Shown piece by piece: positions 1 through 8,780 of a stretch of DNA of 64,000 nucleotides. The notes beneath the pieces were generated by a model, which made no database searches, was not told where the DNA came from, and saw only the letters and a list, made by a program, of their open reading frames with translations. The position numbers were made by a program, and so were the translations under genes. Numbering within the stretch: the stretch's first letter is position 1; every line of letters starts with the position of its first letter. Origin of the DNA: Mycobacterium colombiense CECT 3035 (GTDB lineage: Bacteria > Actinomycetota > Actinomycetes > Mycobacteriales > Mycobacteriaceae); NCBI RefSeq assembly GCF_002105755.1, contig NZ_CP020821.1, positions 62,001 through 126,000 of the forward strand, in the 5' to 3' direction.

Positions 1-185
1 AGGCGGTCGACGTCACCGGCGTCGCAGCGACCGACAACCCGCTCAGTGACGTCTTGAAAGACGTCACCGGCACCCGGCCGGACGAGCCCACCCGGTGCCT
101 GACCCAGGCCGAGGCGCTGGCCGAGGCGCCCGAGGCCGTCGATGGCCGCTTCGCGGTCCCGCAGATCCTGGGGGACAGCGAGTGA
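1..185 (+). CDS. gatC: GatC subunit of Asp-tRNA(Asn)/Glu-tRNA(Gln) amidotransferase, C-terminal part
   Basis: Only the last 60 codons are present; the start lies before the window, and the reading frame begins at base 3. The fragment contains the typical GatC tail ([10 protein letters not shown], then RPDEP, ending in a [13 protein letters not shown] stretch). GatC is the small scaffold subunit of the GatCAB amidotransferase, which converts mischarged Glu-tRNA(Gln) and Asp-tRNA(Asn) to the amidated forms in the cytoplasm. The stop codon TGA (183-185) overlaps the GTG start of gatA, so the two are translationally coupled. The gatC-gatA order is the usual mycobacterial arrangement. Confidence 0.9.
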   Translation, partial: AVDVTGVAATDNPLSDVLKDVTGTRPDEPTRCLTQAEALAEAPEAVDGRFAVPQILGDSE

Positions 186-1681
186 ACGCGCCGTTGAATG
201 ACATCCTGCGAGCTGACGCCGCCACGCTGGCCGCCCGGATCGCCGCCAAAGAGCTGTCGTCGGTCGAGCTCACCCAAGCCTGCCTGGACCAGATCCAGGC
301 GACCGACGACCGCTACCACGCCTTCCTGCACGTGGCGGCCGACGAGGCGCTGGGCGCGGCCGCCGTCGTCGACGAGGCGGTGGCGGCCGGGGAGCGGCTG
401 CCGTCGCCGCTGGCCGGGGTCCCCTTGGCGCTCAAGGACGTCTTCACCACCGTCGACATGCCCACCACCTGCGGGTCCAAGATCTTGGAGGGCTGGCGCT
501 CCCCGTACGACGCCACCGTCACCGCGCGGCTGCGCGCGGCGGGGATCCCGATCCTGGGCAAGACCAACATGGACGAGTTCGCGATGGGCAGCTCGACCGA
601 GAACTCCGCCTACGGCCCCACCCGCAACCCGTGGGACGTCGACCGGGTGCCGGGCGGCTCCGGGGGTGGCAGCGCGGCGGCGCTGGCCGCGTTCCAGGCG
701 CCCCTGGCGATCGGGTCGGACACCGGCGGCTCGATCCGCCAGCCGGCCGCGCTGACCTCGACGGTCGGGGTCAAGCCCACTTACGGCACGGTGTCGCGAT
801 ACGGCCTGGTGGCATGCGCGTCATCGCTGGATCAGGGTGGCCCGTGCGCGCGCACGGTCCTGGATACCGCGCTGCTGCATCAGGTGATCGCCGGGCACGA
901 CACCCTGGATTCCACGTCGGTGACGGCGGCGGTGCCCGACGTCGTCGCCGCCGCCAAGGCCGGCGCCGCCGGTGACCTCAAGGGCGTGCGCGTCGGGGTG
1001 GTCAAACAGCTGCGCGGCGAGGGCTACCAGCCCGGTGTGCTGAACGCTTTCGAGGCCGCCGTCGAGCAGCTGACCGGCCTGGGCGCAGAGGTGAGCGAGG
1101 TCGATTGCCCGCACTTCGACTACGCGCTGGCCGCCTACTACTTGATCCTGCCGTCGGAGGTGTCGAGCAACCTGGCCCGCTTCGACGCGATGCGCTACGG
1201 GCTGCGGGTCGGCGACGACGGCAGCCACAGCGCCGAGGAAGTGATGGCGATGACGCGCGCCGCCGGTTTCGGGCCGGAGGTCAAGCGGCGCATCATGATC
1301 GGCACCTACGCGCTGTCGGCGGGTTATTACGACGCGTATTACAACCAGGCGCAGAAGGTGCGCACTCTGATCGCCCGCGACCTGGACGAGGCCTATCGCT
1401 CGGTGGACGTGGTGGTGTCACCCGCGACGCCGACCACGGCGTTCCGGCTCGGCGAGAAGGTCGACGATCCGCTGGCGATGTATCTGTTCGACCTGTGCAC
1501 GCTGCCGCTGAATCTCGCCGGCCACTGCGGCATGTCGGTGCCGGCCGGCCTGTCGCGGGACGATGACCTGCCGGTCGGGCTGCAGATCATGGCGCCCGCG
1601 CTGGCCGACGACCGGCTGTACCGGGTTGGGGCCGCCTACGAGGCGGCCCGCGGACCGCTGCCGTCCGCGCCCACCGTCTAG
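182..1681 (+). CDS. gatA: Glutamyl-tRNA(Gln)/aspartyl-tRNA(Asn) amidotransferase subunit A
   Basis: This 499-residue amidase-signature protein is the glutaminase subunit of GatCAB. It releases ammonia from glutamine for transamidation of Glu-tRNA(Gln) and Asp-tRNA(Asn). The Ser-cisSer-Lys triad is visible as Lys85 (PLALKDVF), Ser160 (glycine/serine-rich loop) and Ser184 (DTGGSIRQP), with the spacing known from other GatA proteins. The GTG start at 182 overlaps the gatC stop (GTGA) and gives a length close to other mycobacterial GatA (about 494 aa). An in-frame start 87 bases upstream at 95 would run through the gatC coding sequence and is unlikely. Confidence 0.97.
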   Translation: MNAPLNDILRADAATLAARIAAKELSSVELTQACLDQIQATDDRYHAFLHVAADEALGAAAVVDEAVAAGERLPSPLAGVPLALKDVFTTVDMPTTCGSKILEGWRSPYDATVTARLRAAGIPILGKTNMDEFAMGSSTENSAYGPTRNPWDVDRVPGGSGGGSAAALAAFQAPLAIGSDTGGSIRQPAALTSTVGVKPTYGTVSRYGLVACASSLDQGGPCARTVLDTALLHQVIAGHDTLDSTSVTAAVPDVVAAAKAGAAGDLKGVRVGVVKQLRGEGYQPGVLNAFEAAVEQLTGLGAEVSEVDCPHFDYALAAYYLILPSEVSSNLARFDAMRYGLRVGDDGSHSAEEVMAMTRAAGFGPEVKRRIMIGTYALSAGYYDAYYNQAQKVRTLIARDLDEAYRSVDVVVSPATPTTAFRLGEKVDDPLAMYLFDLCTLPLNLAGHCGMSVPAGLSRDDDLPVGLQIMAPALADDRLYRVGAAYEAARGPLPSAPTV

Positions 1682-1737
1682 CGAGCCGTCGCCGGCTAAT
1701 CGCGCCATAACGCCGCCACCCCAGGCAAGATGAGGGG

Positions 1738-2769
1738 ATGCGGATCGGAGTGCTCACCGGAGGCGGCGACTGCCCCGGACTCAACGCGGTAATCCGGGCG
1801 GTGGTGCGAACGTGCGACTCCCGGTACGGCTCGTCGGTGGTCGGATTCCAGGACGGTTGGCGCGGATTGCTGGAGAACCGGCGCGTCCAGCTGCAGAACG
1901 ACGACCGTAACGACCGCCTGCTGGCCAAGGGTGGAACCATGCTGGGCACCGCCCGCGTGCATCCCGAAAAGCTGCGGGCCGGGCTGAGCCAGATCAAGCA
2001 GACGCTGGACGACAACGGGATCGACGTGCTGATCCCCATCGGGGGGGAAGGCACCCTGACGGCCGCGCACTGGCTCTCGGAGGAGAACGTGCCGGTGGTC
2101 GGTGTGCCGAAGACGATCGACAACGACATCGATTGCACCGACGTGACTTTCGGCCACGACACCGCGTTGACCGTCGCCACCGACGCCATCGACCGGCTGC
2201 ACAGCACCGCCGAATCGCACCAGCGGGTGATGCTGGTCGAGGTGATGGGCCGCCACGCCGGCTGGATCGCGTTGAACGCGGGCCTGGCGTCGGGCGCGCA
2301 CATGACCCTGATCCCCGAGCAGCCCTTCGATGTCGAAGAGGTCTGCCGGCTCGTCAAAAGGCGGTTCCAGCGCGGGGATTCGCACTTCATCTGCGTGGTC
2401 GCCGAGGGCGCCAAACCCATTCCCGGGTCGATCGCGTTGCGGGAAGGCGGGATTGACGAATTCGGCCACGAGAAGTTCACCGGCGTGGCGGCCCAGCTCG
2501 GTGCCGAGGTGGAGAAGCGGATCAACAAGGACGTCCGGGTGACCGTGCTGGGCCACGTCCAGCGAGGCGGCACCCCGACGGCCTACGACCGGGTGCTGGC
2601 CACCCGGTTCGGGGTGAACGCGGCCGACGCGGCGCACGCCGGGGAATACGGCCAGATGGTGTCGCTGCGCGGACAGGACATCGGCCGGGTGCCGCTGGCG
2701 GACGCGGTGCGTCAGCTCAAGCTGGTGCCGGAAAGCCGCTACGACGACGCCGCCGCGTTCTTCGGCTAG
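1738..2769 (+). CDS. pfkA: 6-phosphofructokinase (ATP-type, PfkA family)
   Basis: This 343-aa enzyme phosphorylates fructose 6-phosphate to fructose 1,6-bisphosphate, the committed step of glycolysis. It has the N-terminal nucleotide loop [10 protein letters not shown] (8-17), GGEGT (102-106), the catalytic PKTIDND block (124-130, Asp128 the general base), GRHAGW and HVQRGG. The Gly after Glu104 suggests ATP rather than pyrophosphate as donor. The Lys in PKTIDND is shared with actinobacterial ATP-dependent enzymes, so donor choice is inferred. It lies 56 bases after gatA, as in M. tuberculosis (gatA-pfkA), and has the same length as Rv3010c. Confidence 0.96.
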   Translation: MRIGVLTGGGDCPGLNAVIRAVVRTCDSRYGSSVVGFQDGWRGLLENRRVQLQNDDRNDRLLAKGGTMLGTARVHPEKLRAGLSQIKQTLDDNGIDVLIPIGGEGTLTAAHWLSEENVPVVGVPKTIDNDIDCTDVTFGHDTALTVATDAIDRLHSTAESHQRVMLVEVMGRHAGWIALNAGLASGAHMTLIPEQPFDVEEVCRLVKRRFQRGDSHFICVVAEGAKPIPGSIALREGGIDEFGHEKFTGVAAQLGAEVEKRINKDVRVTVLGHVQRGGTPTAYDRVLATRFGVNAADAAHAGEYGQMVSLRGQDIGRVPLADAVRQLKLVPESRYDDAAAFFG

Positions 2770-2902
2770 CCGCGACGACGGGCAAACAACCGGTGGATTT
2801 GAGTGAACCGCGGCTTGAATTTGCCCGCTAACGATCCAGCTGGTTCGCGATTGCGACGATTTGGTGGTTTCCGGACCGGTCCTCAGCGGTTATACCGGGA
2901 GT

Positions 2903-4075
2903 ATGAGCAACCGCGGTGCGATTCGCGGATTCGTTCAGCAATCCGCGGCAGCGGCGAGACCACCGGGCCCGCCGAATCAGATGCCGGGTCCGCGCCGATG
3001 GCGCACCGAAGGCGACCCCGCAGCGGCCACCGTGCCGCAGTCCCACGGTCCGAATCAGCCAATGACCGGGCCGCCACAACCTCCGCCGGCCGTGCCGCCG
3101 CCACCTCCGCCGGTGCCGCCACCGCCTCGGCCCGAGCCGATGCTGGGCGCCACGGCGCTGGACCGCTTCGACGCGCACGACACCGACGCCGCCGGGTTCA
3201 ACTGGCGGCAGCTGATTTATCGGCTGACCGGGATCGAGATCGGCCCGGGCAAAAACACGGCCTATGAGAACGAGCTACGGGAGCGCATCCGCGCGACCGT
3301 AGGCGGCGCCTTTCCGATCGCCGTGCTCAACCTCAAGGGTGGGGTTGGCAAGACGACGGTGGTGGAGGCGCTGGGGTCGACCTTCGCCGCGGTGCGCGAC
3401 GACCGGGTGCTTGCCCTCGATATCGACGCCGGGGACCTGGCGGAGCGCCACGGCCGGCGCAACCCGCACAGCATCGCCGACCTGCTGCAGGGCAAACCGG
3501 CGGCGCAATACGAGGACATCCGCGCGCTGACGTATATGAACGGCTTCGGGCTGGAAGTGCTGGGGTTGCCGGACTCTGATTGGCGTCTGGAGCGCCACGA
3601 CATGCTGCGGGCCTTCTCGATGCTGCGGAACCAGTACTCGCTGGTGTTGGTCGACTGCGTCAAAACGCTCAATTCCGGTGTGATGGACGCTGTTCTACCG
3701 GAATCGCGCGCACTCGTTGTGGTCACCAGCCCCGCCATCGATGCGGTGCGTAAGACACGGGCGACGCTGGATTGGTTGTGCCACAACGGGTATCAATCAC
3801 TGATGCAGTGGACCGTGCTGGCGGTCAACCACGTCGAGCCGGCCAAGGTCGACGGCGTGGCCGTCACCGAACTCGACCGGCTGTCCGCCCGCGTCGGAGC
3901 CACGGTGGTGTTGCCGTTCGACCGGCACGTGCACGACGGGCGAAAGATCGCGCTGGACCGGTTGAGCAAGGAGAGCCGGCGCAGTTACCTGGAGATGGCG
4001 GCCGTGCTGGCCGACATGTTCCCGGGCCGGGGAGGCCAGCGCGACCGATACCCGGGATCGCCGCGCACCGGTTGA
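2903..4075 (+). CDS. MinD/ParA-like ATPase with proline-rich N-terminus (EspI-like)
   Basis: This 390-aa protein has two parts. Residues 1-80 are low-complexity and Pro-rich, with runs of prolines around 60-76. From about residue 100 there is a SIMIBI-class P-loop ATPase with a deviant Walker A (LNLKGGVGKTT, Lys150) and a later VLALDIDAGD strand. This design is that of the ESX-associated EspI family, whose members have a Pro-rich head and a ParA-like domain. No ESX genes are nearby, so a secretion role is inference; plasmid-type partitioning is unlikely without a parB. The second Met (ATG 2903, GGGAG just upstream) is preferred over 2861. In M. tuberculosis pfkA and gatB are neighbours, so this looks like an extra gene. 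Confidence 0.75.
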   Translation: MSNRGAIRGFVQQSAAAARPPGPPNQMPGPRRWRTEGDPAAATVPQSHGPNQPMTGPPQPPPAVPPPPPPVPPPPRPEPMLGATALDRFDAHDTDAAGFNWRQLIYRLTGIEIGPGKNTAYENELRERIRATVGGAFPIAVLNLKGGVGKTTVVEALGSTFAAVRDDRVLALDIDAGDLAERHGRRNPHSIADLLQGKPAAQYEDIRALTYMNGFGLEVLGLPDSDWRLERHDMLRAFSMLRNQYSLVLVDCVKTLNSGVMDAVLPESRALVVVTSPAIDAVRKTRATLDWLCHNGYQSLMQWTVLAVNHVEPAKVDGVAVTELDRLSARVGATVVLPFDRHVHDGRKIALDRLSKESRRSYLEMAAVLADMFPGRGGQRDRYPGSPRTG

Positions 4076-4083
4076 TACAGCGA

Positions 4084-4220
4084 GCTCAGCCGCGCTCGCG
4101 ATCACCACGGTGTTGATCGGTGGTGACCCGCTTCGCCCGGCTCAGCCGCGCTCGCGATCACCACGGTGTTGATCGGTGGTGACCCGCTTCGCCCGGCTCA
4201 GCCGCGCTCGCGATCACCAC
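4084..4220. repeat. 56-bp tandem repeat, about 2.4 copies (VNTR/MIRU-like)
   Basis: Two identical 56-bp units (4084-4139, 4140-4195) are followed by the first 25 bases of a third copy (4196-4220), which runs directly into the -10 box of gatB. Each unit carries a near-palindrome with 9-base arms (GATCACCAC / GTGTTGATC, 8 of 9 pairs) and a second TCACCAC/GTGGTGA pairing. The period and intergenic position resemble mycobacterial MIRU/VNTR loci. Copy number is likely to vary between strains. Confidence 0.9.
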
Positions 4221-4226
4221 TAGGAT
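4221..4226 (+). promoter_or_regulatory. -10 box for leaderless gatB transcript
   Basis: TAGGAT lies 7 bases before the gatB ATG. This spacing would place transcription initiation at or next to the start codon, typical of mycobacterial leaderless mRNAs. No Shine-Dalgarno sequence is present in the short interval. The 13 bases GCCGCGCTCGCGA at 4201-4213 recur at the same distance from the start of the FAH-family gene at 18304. Confidence 0.6.
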
Positions 4227-4233
4227 CGAGCGC

Positions 4234-5748
4234 ATGAGTGTTGCCGCCAGCGCCGATCTGATGGACTACGACGACGTCATCGCGCGTTTCGACCCGGTAC
4301 TCGGCCTCGAGGTGCACGTCGAACTGTCCACCGTCACCAAGATGTTCTGCGGCTGCAGCACCGGGTTCGGGGCCGAGCCCAACACCCAGGTGTGCCCGGT
4401 GTGTCTTGGCCTGCCCGGCTCGCTGCCGGTGCTCAACCAGAAAGCCGTCGAGTCGGCCATCCGCATCGGGCTGGCACTGAACTGCGAGATCGTGCCCTGG
4501 TGCCGCTTCGCCCGGAAGAACTACTTCTACCCGGACCAGCCGAAGAACTACCAGATTTCGCAGTACGACGAGCCGATCGCCATCAACGGCTACCTCGAGG
4601 CACCGCTGGAGGACGGCACCACCTGGCGGGTCGAGATCGAGCGCGCGCACATGGAGGAAGACACCGGCAAGCTCACCCACATCGGCAGCGAGACCGGCCG
4701 CATCCACGGCGCGACCACCTCGCTGATCGACTACAACCGCGCCGGCGTGCCGTTGATCGAAATCGTCACCAAGCCCATCGAGGGCGCCGGGGCCCGGGCG
4801 CCGCAGATCGCCCGCGCCTACGTGACGGCGCTGCGAGACCTGTTGCGCGCCCTGGACGTATCCGACGTCCGGATGGACCAGGGCTCGATGCGGTGCGACT
4901 CCAACGTGTCACTCAAGCCGACCGGCGCGACCGAGTTCGGCACCCGGACCGAGACCAAGAACGTCAACTCGCTGAAAAGCGTCGAGGTCGCGGTCCGTTA
5001 CGAAATGCAACGCCAAGCCGCCGTCTTGGCGTCCGGCGGTCGAATCATCCAGGAAACCAGGCACTTTCACGAGTCCGGGGGCTACACGAGCCCGGGCCGC
5101 ACCAAAGAAACGGCCGAGGACTACCGGTATTTCCCGGAGCCCGACCTGGAGCCCGTCGAGCCCAGTCGCGAGCTGGTCGAGCAACTGCGTCAGACCATCC
5201 CCGAGCTGCCGTGGTTGAGCCGCAAGCGCATTCAGGACGAGTGGGGCATCTCCGACGAGGTGATGCGTGACCTGGTCAACGCCGGGGCGATCGAATTGGT
5301 CACCGCGACCATCGAGCACGGCGCGTCCAGCGAGCAGGCCCGCGCCTGGTGGGGAAACTTCTTGATGCAGAAGGCCAACGAGGCCAACGTGGCACTGGAC
5401 GAGCTGGCCATCACGCCGGCCCAGGTCGCCGCGGTGGTGGCGCTGGTCGACGGGGGCAAGCTGTCCACCAAGCTGGCCCGCCAGGTCGTGGAGGGTGTGC
5501 TGGCCGGTGAGGGCGAGCCCGAAGAGGTGATGACCGCCCGCGGTCTGGCGCTGGTGCGTGACGACTCGGTGACGCAGGCCGCCGTCGACGAGGCGCTGGC
5601 CGCCAATCCCGATGTGGCAGAAAAGATCCGCGGTGGCAAGGTGGCCGCGGCCGGCGCCATCGTCGGCGCGGTGATGAAGGCTACCCGCGGCCAGGCCGAC
5701 GCCGCCCGGGTGCGCGAATTGGTGTTGGCCGCCTGCGGCCAGGGCTAG
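4234..5748 (+). CDS. gatB: Glutamyl-tRNA(Gln)/aspartyl-tRNA(Asn) amidotransferase subunit B
   Basis: This 504-aa protein is the tRNA-binding and kinase/transamidase subunit of GatCAB. It activates the side-chain carboxylate of Glu/Asp on tRNA with ATP and accepts ammonia from GatA. The start of the cradle domain ([11 protein letters not shown]), the Cys-containing segment with CGCSTGF and CPVCLG, the [12 protein letters not shown] block and MRCDSNVS are all present. The C-terminal 150 residues form the helical and YqeY-like tail. The ATG at 4234 sits 7 bases after a TAGGAT box, indicating leaderless expression independent of gatA. Length is close to Rv3009c (about 509 aa). Confidence 0.97.
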   Translation: MSVAASADLMDYDDVIARFDPVLGLEVHVELSTVTKMFCGCSTGFGAEPNTQVCPVCLGLPGSLPVLNQKAVESAIRIGLALNCEIVPWCRFARKNYFYPDQPKNYQISQYDEPIAINGYLEAPLEDGTTWRVEIERAHMEEDTGKLTHIGSETGRIHGATTSLIDYNRAGVPLIEIVTKPIEGAGARAPQIARAYVTALRDLLRALDVSDVRMDQGSMRCDSNVSLKPTGATEFGTRTETKNVNSLKSVEVAVRYEMQRQAAVLASGGRIIQETRHFHESGGYTSPGRTKETAEDYRYFPEPDLEPVEPSRELVEQLRQTIPELPWLSRKRIQDEWGISDEVMRDLVNAGAIELVTATIEHGASSEQARAWWGNFLMQKANEANVALDELAITPAQVAAVVALVDGGKLSTKLARQVVEGVLAGEGEPEEVMTARGLALVRDDSVTQAAVDEALAANPDVAEKIRGGKVAAAGAIVGAVMKATRGQADAARVRELVLAACGQG

Positions 5749-5765
5749 CCCCGGGGGTTATCCGA

Positions 5766-5783
5766 CCGCCGTCATGACGGCGG
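5766..5783. terminator. Perfect 18-bp palindrome between convergent gatB and lppZ
   Basis: CCGCCGTCATGACGGCGG is a perfect palindrome located between the gatB stop (5748) and the lppZ stop (5790). It could fold as a 7-bp stem with a CATG loop on either strand. There is no T-tract. A bidirectional terminator is the simplest reading, but factor binding to the palindrome cannot be excluded. Confidence 0.5.
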
Positions 5784-5789
5784 GGGCCG

Positions 5790-6920
5790 TCAGCTCTTGT
5801 CGTCGCTGTTACGTGGGAATCCGCCGCCCTGCGGGAAGAGCGGGAACACCACGTCGTCCAGCTTCTCGGCGTCCCCGGCCGTCTTGTTGACCGTTGCGCC
5901 CCAGACGTTTCCATCCGGTGACATGCGCAGCGCCCAGGCGTGCGCATGGGTGTCCTTGCGGACGACGTCGGGCTCGCCGGTCACCGCGCCGGTGGCCGGC
6001 GCCAGCCGGACCGCGACCGTCAGCTTGGTGTTGATCAGGTTGACCAGCACGGTCCCGTCCATCGCCGCGCATCCGGCCACGCCCGGCTTGTCCGGCCAGG
6101 TCCACACCGTGGACACGTCCGACGTTTTGGTGATGCGCTGCAACCGATCTGCCGTCGGGGTGCGGTCGGCGACATACAGTGAGCCGTCCACCGGGTCGGT
6201 GCACAGGCCGCCGCCGGCGCCCACCCCCGACAGCGCGGTCGTCGGCGGCGCCTGGCCCACCGTGGTGGGCTGCTCGATCCGCAACACCTTGCCCGCCAGC
6301 GATTTGGGGTCGGCGGCCAGCGCCGGATTGCCGGCGTCGCCGGTCATCACCACCAGCGTGGTGGGGCTGGTGAAGATCAACGCTCCGGTGTTCCCGGTGG
6401 CGCCCTTGGGGATTCCGGTCAGGATGTCCTTGGGGATGTCGCCGTCGGCCACGCGGATGACCCGGTTGTCGGTCGGCGTGCTGATGTAGGCGTACATCAG
6501 GCGGTCCTGCGTGTAGGTGGGCGACATGACGATGTCCATCAGGCCGCCATCGCCGGACGGGTCCACCGGTATCACCGTCTTCACCTTGGGCTCGGCGCTG
6601 ACGGAGATCTCCTTGACCGCGCCGGTGGTGCGCTCGGCGACGAGCGCGGTTTTGCTGTCGGGGCCCATGATCAGGCCGCTGGTGCTCTCCAGGCAGCCCT
6701 GCATCACGCCGGGGGCGGGGCAGGCCTTGGGAAACGGCGTGGGCGGCAGCGGCGGCGGCGGGGGAGGCGTCGAGCTGGGCTGCGGCTTCAGCTCGGGGGC
6801 CGTGGTGAACGGCTGGGATTGGGCGTCGTTGAAGCGCGCGCACCCGGTGGCTACCAGCACGAGGGCGCACAGCACGGCGAACCCGCGCCGAACCGGCCGC
6901 CCCGATCGCCCTAGTCGCAT
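5790..6920 (-). CDS. lppZ: Lipoprotein LppZ, glucose/sorbosone dehydrogenase-like beta-propeller
   Basis: This 376-aa exported lipoprotein has a short basic N-terminus, a hydrophobic segment (14-25) and a lipobox ATGC with Cys27 as the acylated residue. A Pro-rich linker (around 40-60) follows, then repeated beta-propeller-like segments resembling PQQ-type sugar dehydrogenases. The start ATG at 6920 is chosen because it gives the signal peptide directly; the frame stays open to 7079. It matches Rv3006 in size (about 373 aa) and neighbourhood. An enzymatic role at the cell surface is suggested by fold only; the substrate is unknown. Confidence 0.88.
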   Translation of the reverse strand: MRLGRSGRPVRRGFAVLCALVLVATGCARFNDAQSQPFTTAPELKPQPSSTPPPPPPLPPTPFPKACPAPGVMQGCLESTSGLIMGPDSKTALVAERTTGAVKEISVSAEPKVKTVIPVDPSGDGGLMDIVMSPTYTQDRLMYAYISTPTDNRVIRVADGDIPKDILTGIPKGATGNTGALIFTSPTTLVVMTGDAGNPALAADPKSLAGKVLRIEQPTTVGQAPPTTALSGVGAGGGLCTDPVDGSLYVADRTPTADRLQRITKTSDVSTVWTWPDKPGVAGCAAMDGTVLVNLINTKLTVAVRLAPATGAVTGEPDVVRKDTHAHAWALRMSPDGNVWGATVNKTAGDAEKLDDVVFPLFPQGGGFPRNSDDKS

Positions 6921-7182
6921 GACCGTCAGGCTACGGACACTGCCGGCGGCGCCGCCACACACGTCCCGGTTGCCCACCGCCGAATGCTCGATCACGGCCC
7001 ATTCCGGCCGGGCCGGGCGCCGCCCCCGGCGAACGGCCGATCTCGCGTGGCGGGCCCCGAATCGGGCTCGGGAGGCCATTTGGGGTCCATCCGGGCCGGT
7101 TTGACGGGCAAACCGCCGATTGCCAGGCGAAAGCGCCGCTCAAATCCCCAATTCGGGGCCGAATGCCCTTACCCTGACACCC

Positions 7183-8046
7183 GTGACCAGTCAACCGAAT
7201 GACGCACATTGGCAACGGCCCGGCGAATCGCCGGAGCCGACCCCGGGACGCCCCGCCTCGGCGCGGCTGGTCGATCCCGAAGATGATCTGACGCCAGTCG
7301 GCTACCCCGGCGACTTCAACCCGTCGACCGGAACTACCACCGTCATCCCCTACGGCGGCGCCCCCGCGGTCGCCGGCTCCGGGGCCGGCGGCTACAACCT
7401 GCTGGAACAGCAGGAGCCCTTGCCTTACGTCCAGCCACATTCGCCGGCCCGGCACGCCGCCCCCGAGTCCGCCGACATCGACGACGACGATGAACACCAC
7501 GATCGGTTCCACGACGTCGGCCGGCGCGGAACGCAGCATCTCGGTTTGCTGCTGCTGCGCGTCGGGCTGGGCGTGGTGCTCGGCGCCCACGGGCTGCAGA
7601 AGCTGTTCGGCTGGTGGGGCGGCTCCGGCGTGACCGGCTTCAAGAACTCACTGTCCGACGTCGGCTTCCAGCACGCGGACATCCTCGCCTACGTGAGCGC
7701 CGGCGGCGAGGCCGTCGCGGGCGTACTGCTGATTTTGGGCCTGTTCACGCCGGTGGCCGCGGCGGGTGCGCTGGCGTTTTTGATCAACGGCCTGCTGGCC
7801 AGCGTCTCGGCGCGGCCGCACACCCGCACCTTCTCGTTCTTCCTGCCCGAGGGCCACGAATACCAGATCACCCTGATCGTCATGGCCGCCGCGGTTATCC
7901 TCTGCGGACCCGGCCGCTACGGACTGGACGCGCGCCGCGGTTGGGCGCATCGGCCCTTCATCGGGTCCTTCGTCGCCCTGCTGGCGGGCATCGCGGCCGG
8001 CGTCGGCGTCTGGGTGGCCCTCAACGGCGTGAATCCGATCGGCTGA
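7183..8046 (+). CDS. DoxX-family membrane protein (Rv3005c-like)
   Basis: This 287-aa protein has a disordered, acidic and Pro-rich N-terminal 110 residues. A DoxX domain follows with four hydrophobic helices, the first around LLLLRVGLGVVLGAHGLQKLFG and the last at the C-terminus (FVALLAGIAAGVGVWVALNG). In M. tuberculosis the DoxX protein Rv3005c is linked to membrane-associated redox and oxidative-stress defence; transfer of that role here is inference. The GTG at 7183 is preferred because a TACCCT box lies just upstream and the size approaches Rv3005c (about 279 aa). A longer frame to 7120 is open. The gene converges on cfp6 with only 9 bases between stops. Confidence 0.82.
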   Translation: MTSQPNDAHWQRPGESPEPTPGRPASARLVDPEDDLTPVGYPGDFNPSTGTTTVIPYGGAPAVAGSGAGGYNLLEQQEPLPYVQPHSPARHAAPESADIDDDDEHHDRFHDVGRRGTQHLGLLLLRVGLGVVLGAHGLQKLFGWWGGSGVTGFKNSLSDVGFQHADILAYVSAGGEAVAGVLLILGLFTPVAAAGALAFLINGLLASVSARPHTRTFSFFLPEGHEYQITLIVMAAAVILCGPGRYGLDARRGWAHRPFIGSFVALLAGIAAGVGVWVALNGVNPIG

Positions 8047-8055
8047 CCGGCCCTC

Positions 8056-8457
8056 TCACTCGTAGGGATTGGGCACCCGCCCCGCGCTGGCCTCGGTCAG
8101 CTCGGGCAGCGTGGAGAACGTGACCGCGGGCAACCGCAGCTCGGTGCCGCTGTTGAGGTGCGCACGTCCCCACGAACCGCGGTGGAAACGCAGCCCGTCG
8201 ATGTCGTCCCAGCGCACCCGCCGGCTGCCGAACAGCGTCCGAACCGTCACGCCCTGCTCGTCGGCGACGGTGCGTAACCGGACGATCATCGCCGACAGCA
8301 GCACCGGAAGGATCAGCAGCGGAAGCGACGGCGGCCACAGCATCACCGGAATCAGCAACCCCAGGGTCAAGAACCCGACGGCCAGATGCGCCATCGGCGA
8401 CACCTTGATCACCAGGGGCTTGTGCGAGGGCGTTTGGGGAGACGAACCGGTAGCCAC
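8056..8457 (-). CDS. cfp6: Cfp6-like PH-domain membrane protein
   Basis: This 133-aa protein has two adjacent hydrophobic segments (about 22-38 and 43-60) followed by a C-terminal beta-rich bacterial PH domain (VTVRTLFGSRRVRWDDIDGL and LRFHRGSWGRA). It corresponds to Rv3004 (Cfp6, low-molecular-weight antigen, about 112 aa). The start is GTG 8457; an internal Met at residue 22 would give a size closer to the annotated M. tuberculosis protein but would start at the membrane segment. Function is unknown. The position next to a DoxX gene and ilvB1 is the conserved mycobacterial order. Confidence 0.78.
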   Translation of the reverse strand: MATGSSPQTPSHKPLVIKVSPMAHLAVGFLTLGLLIPVMLWPPSLPLLILPVLLSAMIVRLRTVADEQGVTVRTLFGSRRVRWDDIDGLRFHRGSWGRAHLNSGTELRLPAVTFSTLPELTEASAGRVPNPYE

Positions 8458-8560
8458 CCCATCATCATTTCACCCGGTACCGGGGACCGAACGGGCGAGC
8501 GCCCGGCCGGCGGCGCCGTCGCCGACCCCGCTGGCGACCGGGGCGCCGAGGGGCACGGAT

Positions 8561-8590
8561 TTGACTGCTGAGCTGTGCGAAGACTACCGT
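8561..8590 (+). promoter_or_regulatory. SigA-type promoter of ilvB1NC
   Basis: TTGACT (8561-8566) and TACCGT (8585-8590) are separated by 18 bases, matching a housekeeping -35/-10 pair. Initiation would fall near 8597. That leaves a leader of about 180 nt before ilvB1, with the leader peptide start about 25 nt in. Confidence 0.6.
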
Positions 8591-8622
8591 CGGACGCTAT
8601 GGATACCGCCGGAAAGCCCGGG

Positions 8623-8658
8623 ATGCTCGTAGTAATTAGTCAGCGCGTTGGTGCCTGA
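8623..8658 (+). CDS. ilv operon leader peptide (11 aa, Leu-Val-Val-Ile)
   Basis: The short frame reads MLVVISQRVGA-stop. Four consecutive codons for Leu, Val, Val and Ile, with a further Val codon later, are the three end products of the operon. A GGAAAG sequence lies 6-10 bases upstream as a possible ribosome-binding site. Together with the downstream terminator this is the classical design of ribosome-mediated attenuation, known for ilvB in related actinobacteria such as Corynebacterium. Ribosome stalling at these codons when branched-chain aminoacyl-tRNAs are scarce would favour read-through. The peptide itself is not expected to have another function. Confidence 0.75.
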   Translation: MLVVISQRVGA

Positions 8659-8698
8659 CTTGCGTTTGAGCATTTGAAGCAATCCAGCACCAGCGCGC
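8643..8698 (+). promoter_or_regulatory. Leader stem of the ilv attenuator
   Basis: GCGCGTTGGTGC (8643-8654, the end of the leader peptide gene) pairs over 12 positions with GCACCAGCGCGC (8687-8698), with a single G-U wobble. The stem ends exactly where the terminator stem starts. A ribosome that completes the leader would occupy the 5' arm. Which alternative structure acts as antiterminator was not resolved by eye. Confidence 0.6.
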
Positions 8699-8735
8699 AA
8701 CCCTCGTGCAGCAGATGAGCTGTCGGGGGTTTTTT
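8699..8735 (+). terminator. Intrinsic terminator (attenuator) upstream of ilvB1
   Basis: AACCCTCG (8699-8706) pairs with CGGGGGTT (8724-8731), with one wobble. An inner CAGC/GCTG stem around AGATGA sits inside, and the structure is followed by a T-tract ending at 8735. It lies after the leader peptide and 45 bases before ilvB1, where only regulated termination makes sense. Confidence 0.75.
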
Positions 8736-8780
8736 GTTGCCCCCAGCGAGACTCCCGGAATGAATAAGGACTGAACGACA

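Larger units (their letters stand above)
8458..8780 (+). other. ilvB1 upstream region: promoter, leader peptide and attenuator
   Basis: This 323-base gap holds no protein gene other than an 11-codon leader. From 8458 to about 8560 nothing specific is seen apart from GC-rich sequence. From 8561 onward there is a promoter, the leader peptide, a 12-bp stem and an intrinsic terminator; these are listed separately. Confidence 0.75.
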
